DNA of 64,000 bases, taken from the NCBI GenBank assembly GCA_004556395.1, contig SFHK01000006.1, forward strand, positions 1 through 64,000. The letters are read 5' to 3'. This DNA comes from Clostridiales bacterium. Its GTDB lineage: Bacteria; Bacillota; Clostridia; Christensenellales; Aristaeellaceae. The translations under genes and the position numbers were made by a program. Numbering within the stretch: position 1 is the first letter of the stretch; every line of letters starts with the position of its first letter. Below are positions 57,195-64,000 of this stretch, piece by piece. The notes below the pieces were generated by a model, which saw only the letters and a program-made list of their open reading frames with translations, was not told where the DNA came from and did not search any database.

Positions 57195-58175
57195 TTGAGA
57201 TTGCGAAGACTGGCTGTGCTCATGCTGGCACTGATGCTTGCGGGCGTTCAGGCGCTTGCCGATGAGAAAACGGCCGTGATGATCGACGGAACTCCCGTGT
57301 CGTTCGCCGAAGCGCGCGTGTACGTCTGCGCGGCGAAGAGCGGCTACGAGGACATCGTCGCCTACTACCGCGATTTTCTGGGACTGGATTACTGGTCGAT
57401 TCCCTGTTCCGACGGCCGAAGCGCCGCCGAGGCGGTGAAGAGCGACGTGTTCCGGGAGCTTGTGATGATGAACGTGTTCTGCCAGATGGCGCAGGCCGAT
57501 GGAATGACAGCCACCGCCGACGACGAGGCGGCCGCCGAAAGCGACGCGCACGAGTTCTTCACATCGCTGACGGACGCGGAAAGCGCCGGTTTTACCGAAG
57601 CGGACGTGAAGGCGGTGTTCCTGAAGCAGAAGCTGGCCGACCGCAAGTGCAGCCATCTGCTGAACGAAATGGACGTCGACGAAGCGGCGGTGCGCGCCGC
57701 CGTGAATCCCGGAGACTACGTGATCTACGATCTGTGCTATCTGTCCCACCCGCTGGCGGGCGTTGACGAGAACGGCGAGACCGTTCCTTTGACCGAAGCG
57801 CGCGAGCGGGAAATCGGCCGGACGATGCTCGATTGCATGTGCGCCGATTCGCCGCAGGAAGCCGCCGCCGCGCATCCCGAGCTTACATGGGGCGAAGCCT
57901 CCCTGACAGCCGGGAGCCGCGAGGTCGACCAGACGCTTCTGGATACCGTTCAGACCATGACCGTCGGCGAAACGAGCGGGGTCATCAAAACAGACTACGG
58001 TCTGTTCGTTGTCCGACTGCTGGACAACACGGACACGCTGGCCTATGAGGACGCGGTGGCTCAGGCGCTGTATCAGGCGCGGGCGGACGCATTCTCGGAA
58101 ACCTACAACCGCCTGTATGAACAGACGGAGTGCGAGATCAACGAATCCTTCTGGGATGAACTGACGCTCGACTGA
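57195..58175 (+). CDS. PrsA/SurA-like secreted foldase
   Basis: 326 aa from TTG 57195, chosen because AAGGAGG (57180-57186) is 8 nt away, while ATG 57189 would be only 2 nt from it. Signal peptide (LAVLMLALMLAGVQALA). N-terminal SurA-like helices (about 20-150) and a parvulin-like part (about 175-285: VIYDLCYLSHPLAGVDENGE, GETSGVIKTDYGLFVVRLLDN). It should help exported proteins fold outside the membrane. No lipobox, unlike PrsA of bacilli. 56 nt upstream of htrA. Confidence 0.8.
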   Translation: MRLRRLAVLMLALMLAGVQALADEKTAVMIDGTPVSFAEARVYVCAAKSGYEDIVAYYRDFLGLDYWSIPCSDGRSAAEAVKSDVFRELVMMNVFCQMAQADGMTATADDEAAAESDAHEFFTSLTDAESAGFTEADVKAVFLKQKLADRKCSHLLNEMDVDEAAVRAAVNPGDYVIYDLCYLSHPLAGVDENGETVPLTEAREREIGRTMLDCMCADSPQEAAAAHPELTWGEASLTAGSREVDQTLLDTVQTMTVGETSGVIKTDYGLFVVRLLDNTDTLAYEDAVAQALYQARADAFSETYNRLYEQTECEINESFWDELTLD

Positions 58176-58231
58176 GTGAAAGCGTCCCGGATTGACATAA
58201 AGCCCAAAGACCAAGACTGGAGGACATAATC

Positions 58232-59536
58232 ATGAAGAAGAAACTATTCGCCATCGTACTCGCCATCGTCGTATGCGTCGCGAGCGTTTCCGTCGCCTTT
58301 GCCATGTCGGCGGATGAAGCCAAGCAGGCCGCCGCGAGCGTGGTAAACACGACCACCGACCAGAGCAAGGTAACCAGCCCGTTCATTGACGTGGTCAAGA
58401 GCGTGCAGGGCAGCGTCGTCGGCGTGAACAACTATCAGAACTACACCGTGAACAACTATTCTCCCTACTATGGCTTCGGCGGCTTCGGCTTCGGCTTTGG
58501 CGGCGGCTCCGGCCGCGGTTCCAACCGTTCCGGCAGCGAAACCACCGAGAAGCTGACCTCCACTGGCTCCGGCGTGGTCGTGTATGACCACGTGGTGCTG
58601 ACGAACTACCACGTTGTGGAGGACGCGACCCGCCTGACCCTGTCCATCCTGAACAGCGACGACGAAATCGCCGCGACGGTTGTCGCCTACGATGAGTCGC
58701 TGGACGTGGCCGTGGTGTACGCGCCCGACCTGAAGCTTGCCCCCGTCACGCTGGGCGACAGCGATCAGCTGCAGGTGGGCGAGTGGTCGATCTGCATTGG
58801 CAACCCACTGTCCGACAAGCTGCGCGGCACGGTCACGGTCGGCATCATCTCGGCGCTTGACCGCCAGATCAACTCCACCACAACCACCGACAAGTACGGC
58901 CTCAAGCGTCAGGTAACCAACTCGATGATTCAGACCGACGCGGCTATCAACTCCGGCAACTCCGGCGGCGGCATGTTCAACGTGCTGGGTCAGCTGATGG
59001 GCATCCCGTCCATGAAGATCTCGAACAACAGCTACTATTCCAGCAGCAGCGCCACCATCGAGGGCATCGGGCTGGTCATCCCGATCAACGCCGCCAAGCC
59101 CCTGATTGAGGAAGCCATCACCAAGGTTCTGACCGGCGACGTCACCGCGCCCGCCGCGGACGATAACACCACCAGGGTTGTTTCCACCGGCGATAAGCCT
59201 CTGCTGGGCGTAACCATCAGCCCGCTGAACACCAGCAACGACTACCGCGTGTACACCGGCCAGCTGCCGACGGGCATGCAGGTGATCGAGGTTGTAGACG
59301 GCGCTCCGGCGGCCGCGGCCGGCATTCAGGTGAACGACATCATCGTTGAGGTCGACGGCGTGCTCGCCGATACCGCGACCCACGTGCAGCAGACGCTCGC
59401 GTCCCATAATTTCGGCGACACGATCTCCGTGAAGGTGTACCGCGCCGAGGGCATGGACAACGCCGACGGCGAAGTGGGCGAGGGCGAGTATCTCGACTTC
59501 GACGTGAACCTGTTCGAGTTCAACACCGCCGCATAA
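58232..59536 (+). CDS. htrA: HtrA/DegP-like secreted serine protease
   Basis: 434 aa. Signal peptide (1-24, VSVAFAMS), a Gly/Phe/Tyr-rich linker (about 70-105), trypsin-like domain with catalytic His (LTNYHVVED, about 127), Asp (YDESLDVAVV, about 154) and Ser (NSGNSGGGMFN, about 246), then one PDZ domain (about 325-425: LLGVTIS, GMQVIEVVDGAPAAAAGIQVNDIIVEVDG, core GAPAAAAGIQVND). Degrades misfolded exported proteins. Normally HtrA of bacilli is membrane-anchored; here a cleavable signal suggests release. Good site CTGGAGGA. Confidence 0.95.
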   Translation: MKKKLFAIVLAIVVCVASVSVAFAMSADEAKQAAASVVNTTTDQSKVTSPFIDVVKSVQGSVVGVNNYQNYTVNNYSPYYGFGGFGFGFGGGSGRGSNRSGSETTEKLTSTGSGVVVYDHVVLTNYHVVEDATRLTLSILNSDDEIAATVVAYDESLDVAVVYAPDLKLAPVTLGDSDQLQVGEWSICIGNPLSDKLRGTVTVGIISALDRQINSTTTTDKYGLKRQVTNSMIQTDAAINSGNSGGGMFNVLGQLMGIPSMKISNNSYYSSSSATIEGIGLVIPINAAKPLIEEAITKVLTGDVTAPAADDNTTRVVSTGDKPLLGVTISPLNTSNDYRVYTGQLPTGMQVIEVVDGAPAAAAGIQVNDIIVEVDGVLADTATHVQQTLASHNFGDTISVKVYRAEGMDNADGEVGEGEYLDFDVNLFEFNTAA

Positions 59537-59549
59537 TCCATCTTTTGAA

Positions 59550-59585
59550 TGGAGCCGCTTCCCGCGCGGAGGCGACTCCGTTTTT
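59550..59585 (+). terminator. Terminator after htrA
   Basis: ATGGAGCCGC (59549-59558) pairs with GCGACTCCGT (59572-59581), one mismatch, with TTTTTC after it. Confidence 0.78.
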
Positions 59586-59599
59586 CTGTACGCCGACGG

Positions 59600-59629
59600 T
59601 TGACGGGCGGCGGGCATGTTTGCTATAAT
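59600..59629 (+). promoter_or_regulatory. Promoter of the DUF3781-GNAT gene
   Basis: TTGACG (59600-59605), 18-nt spacer, TATAAT (59624-59629). Confidence 0.8.
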
Positions 59630-59666
59630 AATGAAACAAATACGCCGTCCAAAGGAGAGATTCCCC

Positions 59667-60509
59667 ATGGAGCTGCTCGCCGATTCCTTAATCGCCAACC
59701 TTGACCGTCTGCACACCACGCCGCAGGGCGCGGCGCGCATTCGGCGGAATCTTTCCCTCGGAGAGCAGGAACCCGTGGCGTGGTGCCGCGCGCTTGTGCT
59801 CGATCCGGCGGCGGTTCTTGAGCGGCGCGGGAAGAACTGGTACGTTCGCGTGGACGGCTGCGAAATCACCGTGAACGCGACGAGCCTTACCCTCATCACG
59901 GCGCGCCGCGAGAAGCCTGTGAACCCGGCTTCCCATGCGCGCAGCACCGTGCTTGGCCTCTATGAGACCAGCTACATGTTTGAAAGCGCGCGGTTTCTGG
60001 TTCGTCCGCCAAGGCCGGAGGACTGCGCCGGACTGACGGGCGTGTACGGCGATACGGATGCGCTGCCGTTTTTCAACGGGGACAACTGCAACGGCGACAC
60101 CTTCTACTATCCGACAGAGGAACGCATGGCGAAGCTGATGGTATTCTGGCGGCAGGCGTATGAAAACCGCTGGTTCGTGCGGATGGTTATCGTGGACAAG
60201 ACGATTGCGGAAATCGTTGGTTCGATCGATCTGTGTACCTGCGCCGCCGAGGGCGCGCGAGGGCAGGATGGAATCCTGCGCGTGGACGTGCGCAGCGACC
60301 GCGAACGGGAAGACGCGCTGCACGAGCTTTTTCGCCTGATCGCGCCGCGCGTGTCCGGCCTGCTCGGCTGCGAAAGCGTGCTGACCAAGGCGCCGCCCTA
60401 TGCCGCCGAGCGAATCGCGGCGCTTCGCCGCGCGGGCTTTGCGCCATCGGAGCATCCAATGGCCGGCAACGACGGCTGTCTGTACGGCGATTACTGGGTT
60501 CTTCGGTAA
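59667..60509 (+). CDS. DUF3781-GNAT acetyltransferase fusion protein
   Basis: 280 aa. Start ATG 59667 (MELLADSLIANLDRLHTTPQG) after AAAGGAGAG. Residues 1-85 match DUF3781 (IRRNLSL, WCRALVLDPAAVLERRGKNWYVRVDGCEITVNATSLTLITA, core GKNWYVRVDGCEITVN), a small domain usually a separate protein. Residues 105-275 are GNAT-like: FLVRPPRPEDCAGL, RMVIVDKTIAEIVGSIDL, ERIAALRRAGFAPSEHP. It would acetylate or bind a small molecule; DUF3781 has no known function. Monocistronic by context. Confidence 0.85.
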   Translation: MELLADSLIANLDRLHTTPQGAARIRRNLSLGEQEPVAWCRALVLDPAAVLERRGKNWYVRVDGCEITVNATSLTLITARREKPVNPASHARSTVLGLYETSYMFESARFLVRPPRPEDCAGLTGVYGDTDALPFFNGDNCNGDTFYYPTEERMAKLMVFWRQAYENRWFVRMVIVDKTIAEIVGSIDLCTCAAEGARGQDGILRVDVRSDREREDALHELFRLIAPRVSGLLGCESVLTKAPPYAAERIAALRRAGFAPSEHPMAGNDGCLYGDYWVLR

Positions 60510-60610
60510 TTCATGATCAAAACGGACAAAACTGAGCATGTTTCGTCGAGAAGCACTCCTGAAAAACAGTTATAATCGACTCACAGCAAAAGCAAAGGAG
60601 CGCGCGCCGC

Positions 60611-61468
60611 ATGGAATGGATGGCCGTCATCGGGAACTCGATTCAGTATATCGAGGCGCATATCACCGAACCGCTTACCATCGAAACGATTGCGCGGGCG
60701 GTAAACGTGTCGCCGTTTTACTTCCAGAAGGGGTTTGCCCTGCTGTGCGGCTTCACGGTTTCGGAGTACATCCGCAATCGTCGACTCGCGCTGGCCGGAA
60801 ACGACCTTGCGGCGACCGACGAAAAGGTGATCGACATTGCGCTGAAGTATGACTACGATTCGCCGGACAGCTTCACCAAGGCCTTCACCCGCTTTCACGG
60901 CGTTACGCCGACGGCCGCGCGCAGAGACGGCGTACTGCTGAAGTCCTTTGCTCCGCTGAAAATTCGATTTTCACTTGAAGGGGGCTATCTCATGGACTAC
61001 AAAATCGTAAGCAAAGACGCGTTCACTGTGCTGGCAAACGCCGCCGTGTTCCCGTATGAAGGCGCGAAGGCGCGCGTGCCCGCGTTCTGGCAGCAGCACT
61101 ACGCCGAGGGAAAGGGCAAGACCGTCATGGGAACGTACGGCGTCAACATCGACGAAAGCATGGGGCAGGAGACCTTCGAATACCTGATCGCCGATCCCTG
61201 CGATCCCGGCTGCGAAGCGCCGGACGGCTTCGTCGTGCGCACGATTCCCGCGTTCACGTGGGCGGTGTTTCCCTGCAAAGGCGCGCTTCCCGTGGCACTT
61301 CAGGACGTAAACACCCGCATCTTCACCGAATGGCTGCCCGCCATGAAGGACTACGAGTTCGCCGCCGGGTACTGCGTGGAGTATTACGACAATCCCACGA
61401 AGTACGCGAAGGGCACGATGGACGAAAACTACTACAGCGAAGTCTGGATTCCGGTCAGAAAGAAGTAA
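60611..61468 (+). CDS. AraC-family regulator with GyrI-like effector domain
   Basis: 285 aa. N-terminal double helix-turn-helix (1-105: PLTIETIARAVNVSPFYFQKGF, VIDIALKYDYDSPDSFTKAFTRFHGVTP; cores TIARAVNVSPFYFQ and ALKYDYDSPDSFTKAF), then a GyrI/BmrR-like ligand-binding domain (about 125-284: YKIVSKDAFTVLA, FAAGYCVEYYDNP, YYSEVWIPVRKK). Such Rob/SoxS-Bmr hybrids sense lipophilic compounds and control efflux. ATG after AAAGGAGCG. Followed by a terminator; targets unknown. Confidence 0.92.
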   Translation: MEWMAVIGNSIQYIEAHITEPLTIETIARAVNVSPFYFQKGFALLCGFTVSEYIRNRRLALAGNDLAATDEKVIDIALKYDYDSPDSFTKAFTRFHGVTPTAARRDGVLLKSFAPLKIRFSLEGGYLMDYKIVSKDAFTVLANAAVFPYEGAKARVPAFWQQHYAEGKGKTVMGTYGVNIDESMGQETFEYLIADPCDPGCEAPDGFVVRTIPAFTWAVFPCKGALPVALQDVNTRIFTEWLPAMKDYEFAAGYCVEYYDNPTKYAKGTMDENYYSEVWIPVRKK

Positions 61469-61478
61469 TCCCCACGCG

Positions 61479-61516
61479 CTCCGGGCCGTCCGCAAGGATG
61501 GTTCGGAGACTTTTTT
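61479..61516 (+). terminator. Terminator after the AraC/GyrI-like gene
   Basis: CTCCGGGCCGTCC (61479-61491), loop GCAA, GGATGGTTCGGAG (61496-61508), wobble-tolerant 13-bp stem, then ACTTTTTT. Confidence 0.88.
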
Positions 61517-61544
61517 CTTTCACGGGCGAAAAAACGGGCATGCG

Positions 61545-61618
61545 TTTCGCGCGAAATTCACATACGCATGGTATGATAAGGTAACGAGTATTCTGCGCGC
61601 GTGCATTTCGCGCGATTT
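61545..61618 (+). promoter_or_regulatory. gltX upstream region: palindrome pair around a -10 box
   Basis: TTTCGCGCGAAA (61545-61556) is a perfect 12-bp palindrome; the copy TTTCGCGCGATTT (61606-61618) lies 61 bp downstream. TATGAT (61572-61577) between them is the likely -10 of gltX; I see no good -35. The two sites could bind one dimeric regulator on both sides of the promoter. Confidence 0.45.
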
Positions 61619-61640
61619 CATCATGTAAGGAGCGATTTCC

Positions 61641-63152
61641 ATGACTGTCCGCACCCGCTTTGCCCCCAGCCCCACGGGCTACCTGCATCTCGGCGGCCTG
61701 AGAACGGCGTTGTATACCTATCTGTACGCCCGCCGCACGGGCGGCCGCTTCATCCTGCGCATCGAAGACACCGATCAGGAGCGCGAGATTCCCGGCGCCG
61801 TTCAGAAGATTTACGATTCCATGCGTCAGGCCGGCCTTACCTACGACGAAGGCCCGGACGTGGGCGGCGAATACGGCCCCTACATCCAGAGCGAGCGCAA
61901 GGCGATGTATCTGCCCTACGCCAAACAGCTGGTGGAAAGCGGCCACGCCTATTACTGCTTCTGCACCAAGGAGAAGCTGGAAGCCGACCGCGAGCGCGCC
62001 GAGAAGGAAGGCCGTCCTTACAAGTATGAAAAGGACTGCCTGAAGCTGAGCAAGGAAGAGGTCGAGCGCCGTCTGGCCGCGGGCGAGAGCTACGTCATTC
62101 GCCAGAACGTGCCCACCGAGGGCAAGGCCGGCTTCGACGACGTGCTGTACGGCCATGTCGAGGTGGACTGCTCCACGCTGGACGACAACGTGCTGATCAA
62201 GGCCGACGGGCTGCCCACGTACAACTTCGCCAACGTCATTGACGACCACACCATGGGCATCACTCACGTGATGCGCGGCACCGAATATCTTTCTTCCGCG
62301 CCGAAGTACAACCTGCTGTACGAGGCCTTCGGCTGGCAGCCGCCGATGTACGTGCATCTGCCGCCCGTCATGCGCGAGGACTTCCGCCGCGACAAGATGA
62401 CCAAGGAAATCATTCCCGATGAGAACGGCAATCCCGTGACCATCGTGCGCAAGCTTTCCAAGCGCTACGGAGACCCCACGTTTGAGGATCTGCTGGAGCA
62501 GGGCTACCTGCGCGACGCGATTATCAATTTCATTGCGCTGCTGGGTTGGAGCCCGAAGGGCGAGCGCGAGTTCTTCACGCTGTCCGAGCTGGAGAAAATC
62601 TTCGATCTCGAGGGCATTAACAAGTCCCCGGCGCTGTTCGACATGAACAAGCTCACCTGGTTCAACGCCGAGTACGTGCGCCGCCTGTCTGCCGAGGAAT
62701 ATGAGAAGATCGCCACGCCGTGGCTTCAGAAGGCGCTGGGCGAGGGCGAGCTTGACCTCAAGCGCCTGTGCGAGCTTCTGCAGCCGCGCACCGAGGTATT
62801 CAATCAGCTGCCGGAGATGGTCGACTTCCTCGCGGAAATGCCGTCCTTCGACAAGGAGCTGTACACCCACAAGAAAATGAAGACGAACCCGGAGGTCGCG
62901 CTGGACGCGCTCACCCGCATCCTTCCCGTGCTCGAAAAGCAGGAGGACTGGTCGGAAGCCGCGCTGCACGACGCGGTCATGGCCGCCATTCAGGAATTTG
63001 GCATGAAGAACGGCCAGATGCTGTGGCCGCTGCGCATCGCCATTTCCGGCAAGGCCAACACGCCCGGCGGCGCGTTCGAAATCGCGTATCTGCTGGGCAA
63101 GGAAGAGACGCTGAAGCGACTGAACCATTCGATTGAGGAACTGAAGGCATGA
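61641..63152 (+). CDS. gltX: Glutamyl-tRNA synthetase
   Basis: 503 aa. Class I synthetase that loads Glu on tRNA-Glu (and often tRNA-Gln in Bacillota). HIGH-type motif PSPTGYLHLGG (about 9-19), KMSKS-type motif RKLSKRYG (about 270-277), zinc-like region CFCTKEKLEADRERA, and the C-terminal anticodon-binding helices. A 12-residue insertion (KEIIPDENGNPV, about 256-267) lies just before the KLSKR loop, as in several clostridial enzymes. ATG after AAGGAGCG. Its stop overlaps the next gene by 4 nt. Confidence 0.97.
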   Translation: MTVRTRFAPSPTGYLHLGGLRTALYTYLYARRTGGRFILRIEDTDQEREIPGAVQKIYDSMRQAGLTYDEGPDVGGEYGPYIQSERKAMYLPYAKQLVESGHAYYCFCTKEKLEADRERAEKEGRPYKYEKDCLKLSKEEVERRLAAGESYVIRQNVPTEGKAGFDDVLYGHVEVDCSTLDDNVLIKADGLPTYNFANVIDDHTMGITHVMRGTEYLSSAPKYNLLYEAFGWQPPMYVHLPPVMREDFRRDKMTKEIIPDENGNPVTIVRKLSKRYGDPTFEDLLEQGYLRDAIINFIALLGWSPKGEREFFTLSELEKIFDLEGINKSPALFDMNKLTWFNAEYVRRLSAEEYEKIATPWLQKALGEGELDLKRLCELLQPRTEVFNQLPEMVDFLAEMPSFDKELYTHKKMKTNPEVALDALTRILPVLEKQEDWSEAALHDAVMAAIQEFGMKNGQMLWPLRIAISGKANTPGGAFEIAYLLGKEETLKRLNHSIEELKA

Positions 63153-64000
63153 GATTTCCGGATTATGACCGCAGCTCGCTGTCCATCACGGCGAGCGTGA
63201 TGAACTATTTCGGTGTGAAGATGGGCTATCCCTGTCTTCCCGAGCTGGACGGGGCGCTGAAGGACGCGGCGCCCCGCGTGGTGATTCTGATGGTGCTGGA
63301 CGGCATGGGCGAAAACCTGCTCAGGCGCCGTCTGCCGGAGAACAGCTTCTTCCGCACGCACGACGTATGCCCGCTTTCCGCGGTGTTTCCGTCCACGACC
63401 ACGGCGGCTACCACCAGCATCTGGTCGGGTCTGTCTCCGCTGGAGCACGGCTGGCTGGGGTGGAGCCTGTATTTCAAGGAGTGCGGCCGCCAGATCGACA
63501 CCTTCCTGAACCGCGACAGCCATACCGGCGAAGCGTATCCCGGCCCGTCTCCGGCGGAAACGCTGATGCCCGTTCCGTCCGGCTTTGTGCGCCTGAACGG
63601 AAAGGTGGAAACGCACGCGGTGTTCCCATTCCCCAGCTATTCCACAAACGGAGCCGACTTCGTGCACACCTACGACGGCCGCGATTTCGCCGACTGCGCG
63701 CGGGTCGTCCGCGAGGTGAGCGCCGAGCCCGGCAGAAAGCTCGTGTGCGTATATTTCTCCGAGCCCGATCATACCATGCATGAAACTGGCGTTGCCTCCG
63801 AGCGGACGCAGCAGAATTTCGATTCGCTGAACGCGCAGGCGGAAGCGCTCGCGAAGGCGCTGCCCCGCGACGCGCTAATGCTCATCACCGCCGACCACGG
63901 CCTTGTGGACGCGACGGAGCGCATCGATCTTGCGCAGATTCCACAGCTGAACGAATGCCTGCTGATGCCGCCGTCTATCGAAGCGCGCGCGGCCAGCCTG
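63149..64000 (+). CDS. Alkaline phosphatase/nucleotide pyrophosphatase family protein, 5' part
   Basis: 284 codons visible, open to the window end. ATG 63149 overlaps the gltX stop (ATGA). Phosphodiesterase signatures: metal ligand VLDGMGENLL (Asp about 54), nucleophile Thr in FPSTTTAATT (about 84-93), SGLSPLEHGWLGW, PDHTMHETG (Asp and His, about 207-215), and ITADHGLVD (about 248-256). Type I phosphodiesterases/pyrophosphatases of this kind are often secreted or cytoplasmic nucleotide or lipid hydrolases. No signal peptide is seen. C-terminal end missing. Confidence 0.88.
   Translation, partial: MRFPDYDRSSLSITASVMNYFGVKMGYPCLPELDGALKDAAPRVVILMVLDGMGENLLRRRLPENSFFRTHDVCPLSAVFPSTTTAATTSIWSGLSPLEHGWLGWSLYFKECGRQIDTFLNRDSHTGEAYPGPSPAETLMPVPSGFVRLNGKVETHAVFPFPSYSTNGADFVHTYDGRDFADCARVVREVSAEPGRKLVCVYFSEPDHTMHETGVASERTQQNFDSLNAQAEALAKALPRDALMLITADHGLVDATERIDLAQIPQLNECLLMPPSIEARAASL

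Overview
The window looks like chromosomal DNA of a high-GC anaerobic member of the Bacillota (Clostridia, possibly Christensenellales-like). This is inferred from strong AGGAGG-type ribosome binding sites with frequent TTG starts, TTGACA/TATAAT promoters, and clostridial gene families: a CggR-led glycolytic operon, ECF-transporter S components, a DUF2975/small-HTH pair, a CD1871A-type CXXC protein, a PrsA-like foldase beside HtrA, and a CsoR-controlled CopA. I saw no tRNA, rRNA, CRISPR array, transposase, prophage or integrase. The first ~660 bases are clearly more AT-rich than the rest and hold a partial lipoprotein gene and a frameshifted remnant.

Layout. 0.7-6.4 kb: a Tim44-like zinc-ribbon membrane protein; cysK behind a leader with a Cys-rich micro-ORF and an intrinsic terminator; a convergent Rrf2 regulator; and the copper operon csoR-copA, whose copA 3' end carries an internal CopZ-like start. 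6.5-11.9 kb (minus): a TetR-led operon with two ABC exporters and a small secreted protein. 12-19.8 kb: a carbohydrate ABC importer (two permeases and a binding protein) divergent from a membrane AraC-type regulator, a CE6/SASA-like esterase and a sugar isomerase/epimerase-like protein. 19.9-25.5 kb: a sigma-factor-led redox operon (chagasin-like secreted protein, secreted TlpA protein, CXXC membrane protein, polyferredoxin-TlpA fusion). 25.6-30.5 kb: cggR-pgk-tpiA-gpmI. 30.6-34.8 kb: an FtsL-like protein, then a MotAB/ZorAB-like stator pair with very long coiled coils plus a small membrane protein. 34.8-39.1 kb: tRNA-dihydrouridine synthase, glycerol-1-phosphate-dehydrogenase-like protein, a Cys-less ArsC-like protein, a convergent sirtuin and a TSUP permease. 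39.2-43.8 kb: secreted lipase-like protein and a LolD/FtsX-type exporter. 43.8-47 kb (minus): GH36 alpha-galactosidase, a zinc-ribbon membrane protein and an unrecognised protein. 47.1-50.7 kb: a probable 6S RNA, then uxaE, an ornithine-cyclodeaminase-like gene and an EEP phosphodiesterase. 50.7-53.7 kb (minus): FolT-like S component with an HTH/DUF2975 pair, and a DUF523/ECF S-component operon behind an attenuator-like leader. 53.7-59.5 kb: an alpha/beta hydrolase, and a two-component system divergent from a prsA-like gene and htrA (probable envelope stress). 59.6-64 kb: a DUF3781-GNAT fusion, an AraC/GyrI-like regulator, gltX and a phosphodiesterase gene cut by the window edge.

The most promising new biology: (i) the cysK leader, where a hairpin loop can pair with the terminator arm; (ii) the ECF-transporter leader with mutually exclusive antiterminator and terminator, matching no riboswitch class I recognise; (iii) the sigma-led extracytoplasmic thiol-redox operon; and (iv) the orphan stator pair without Zorya effectors or flagellar genes.
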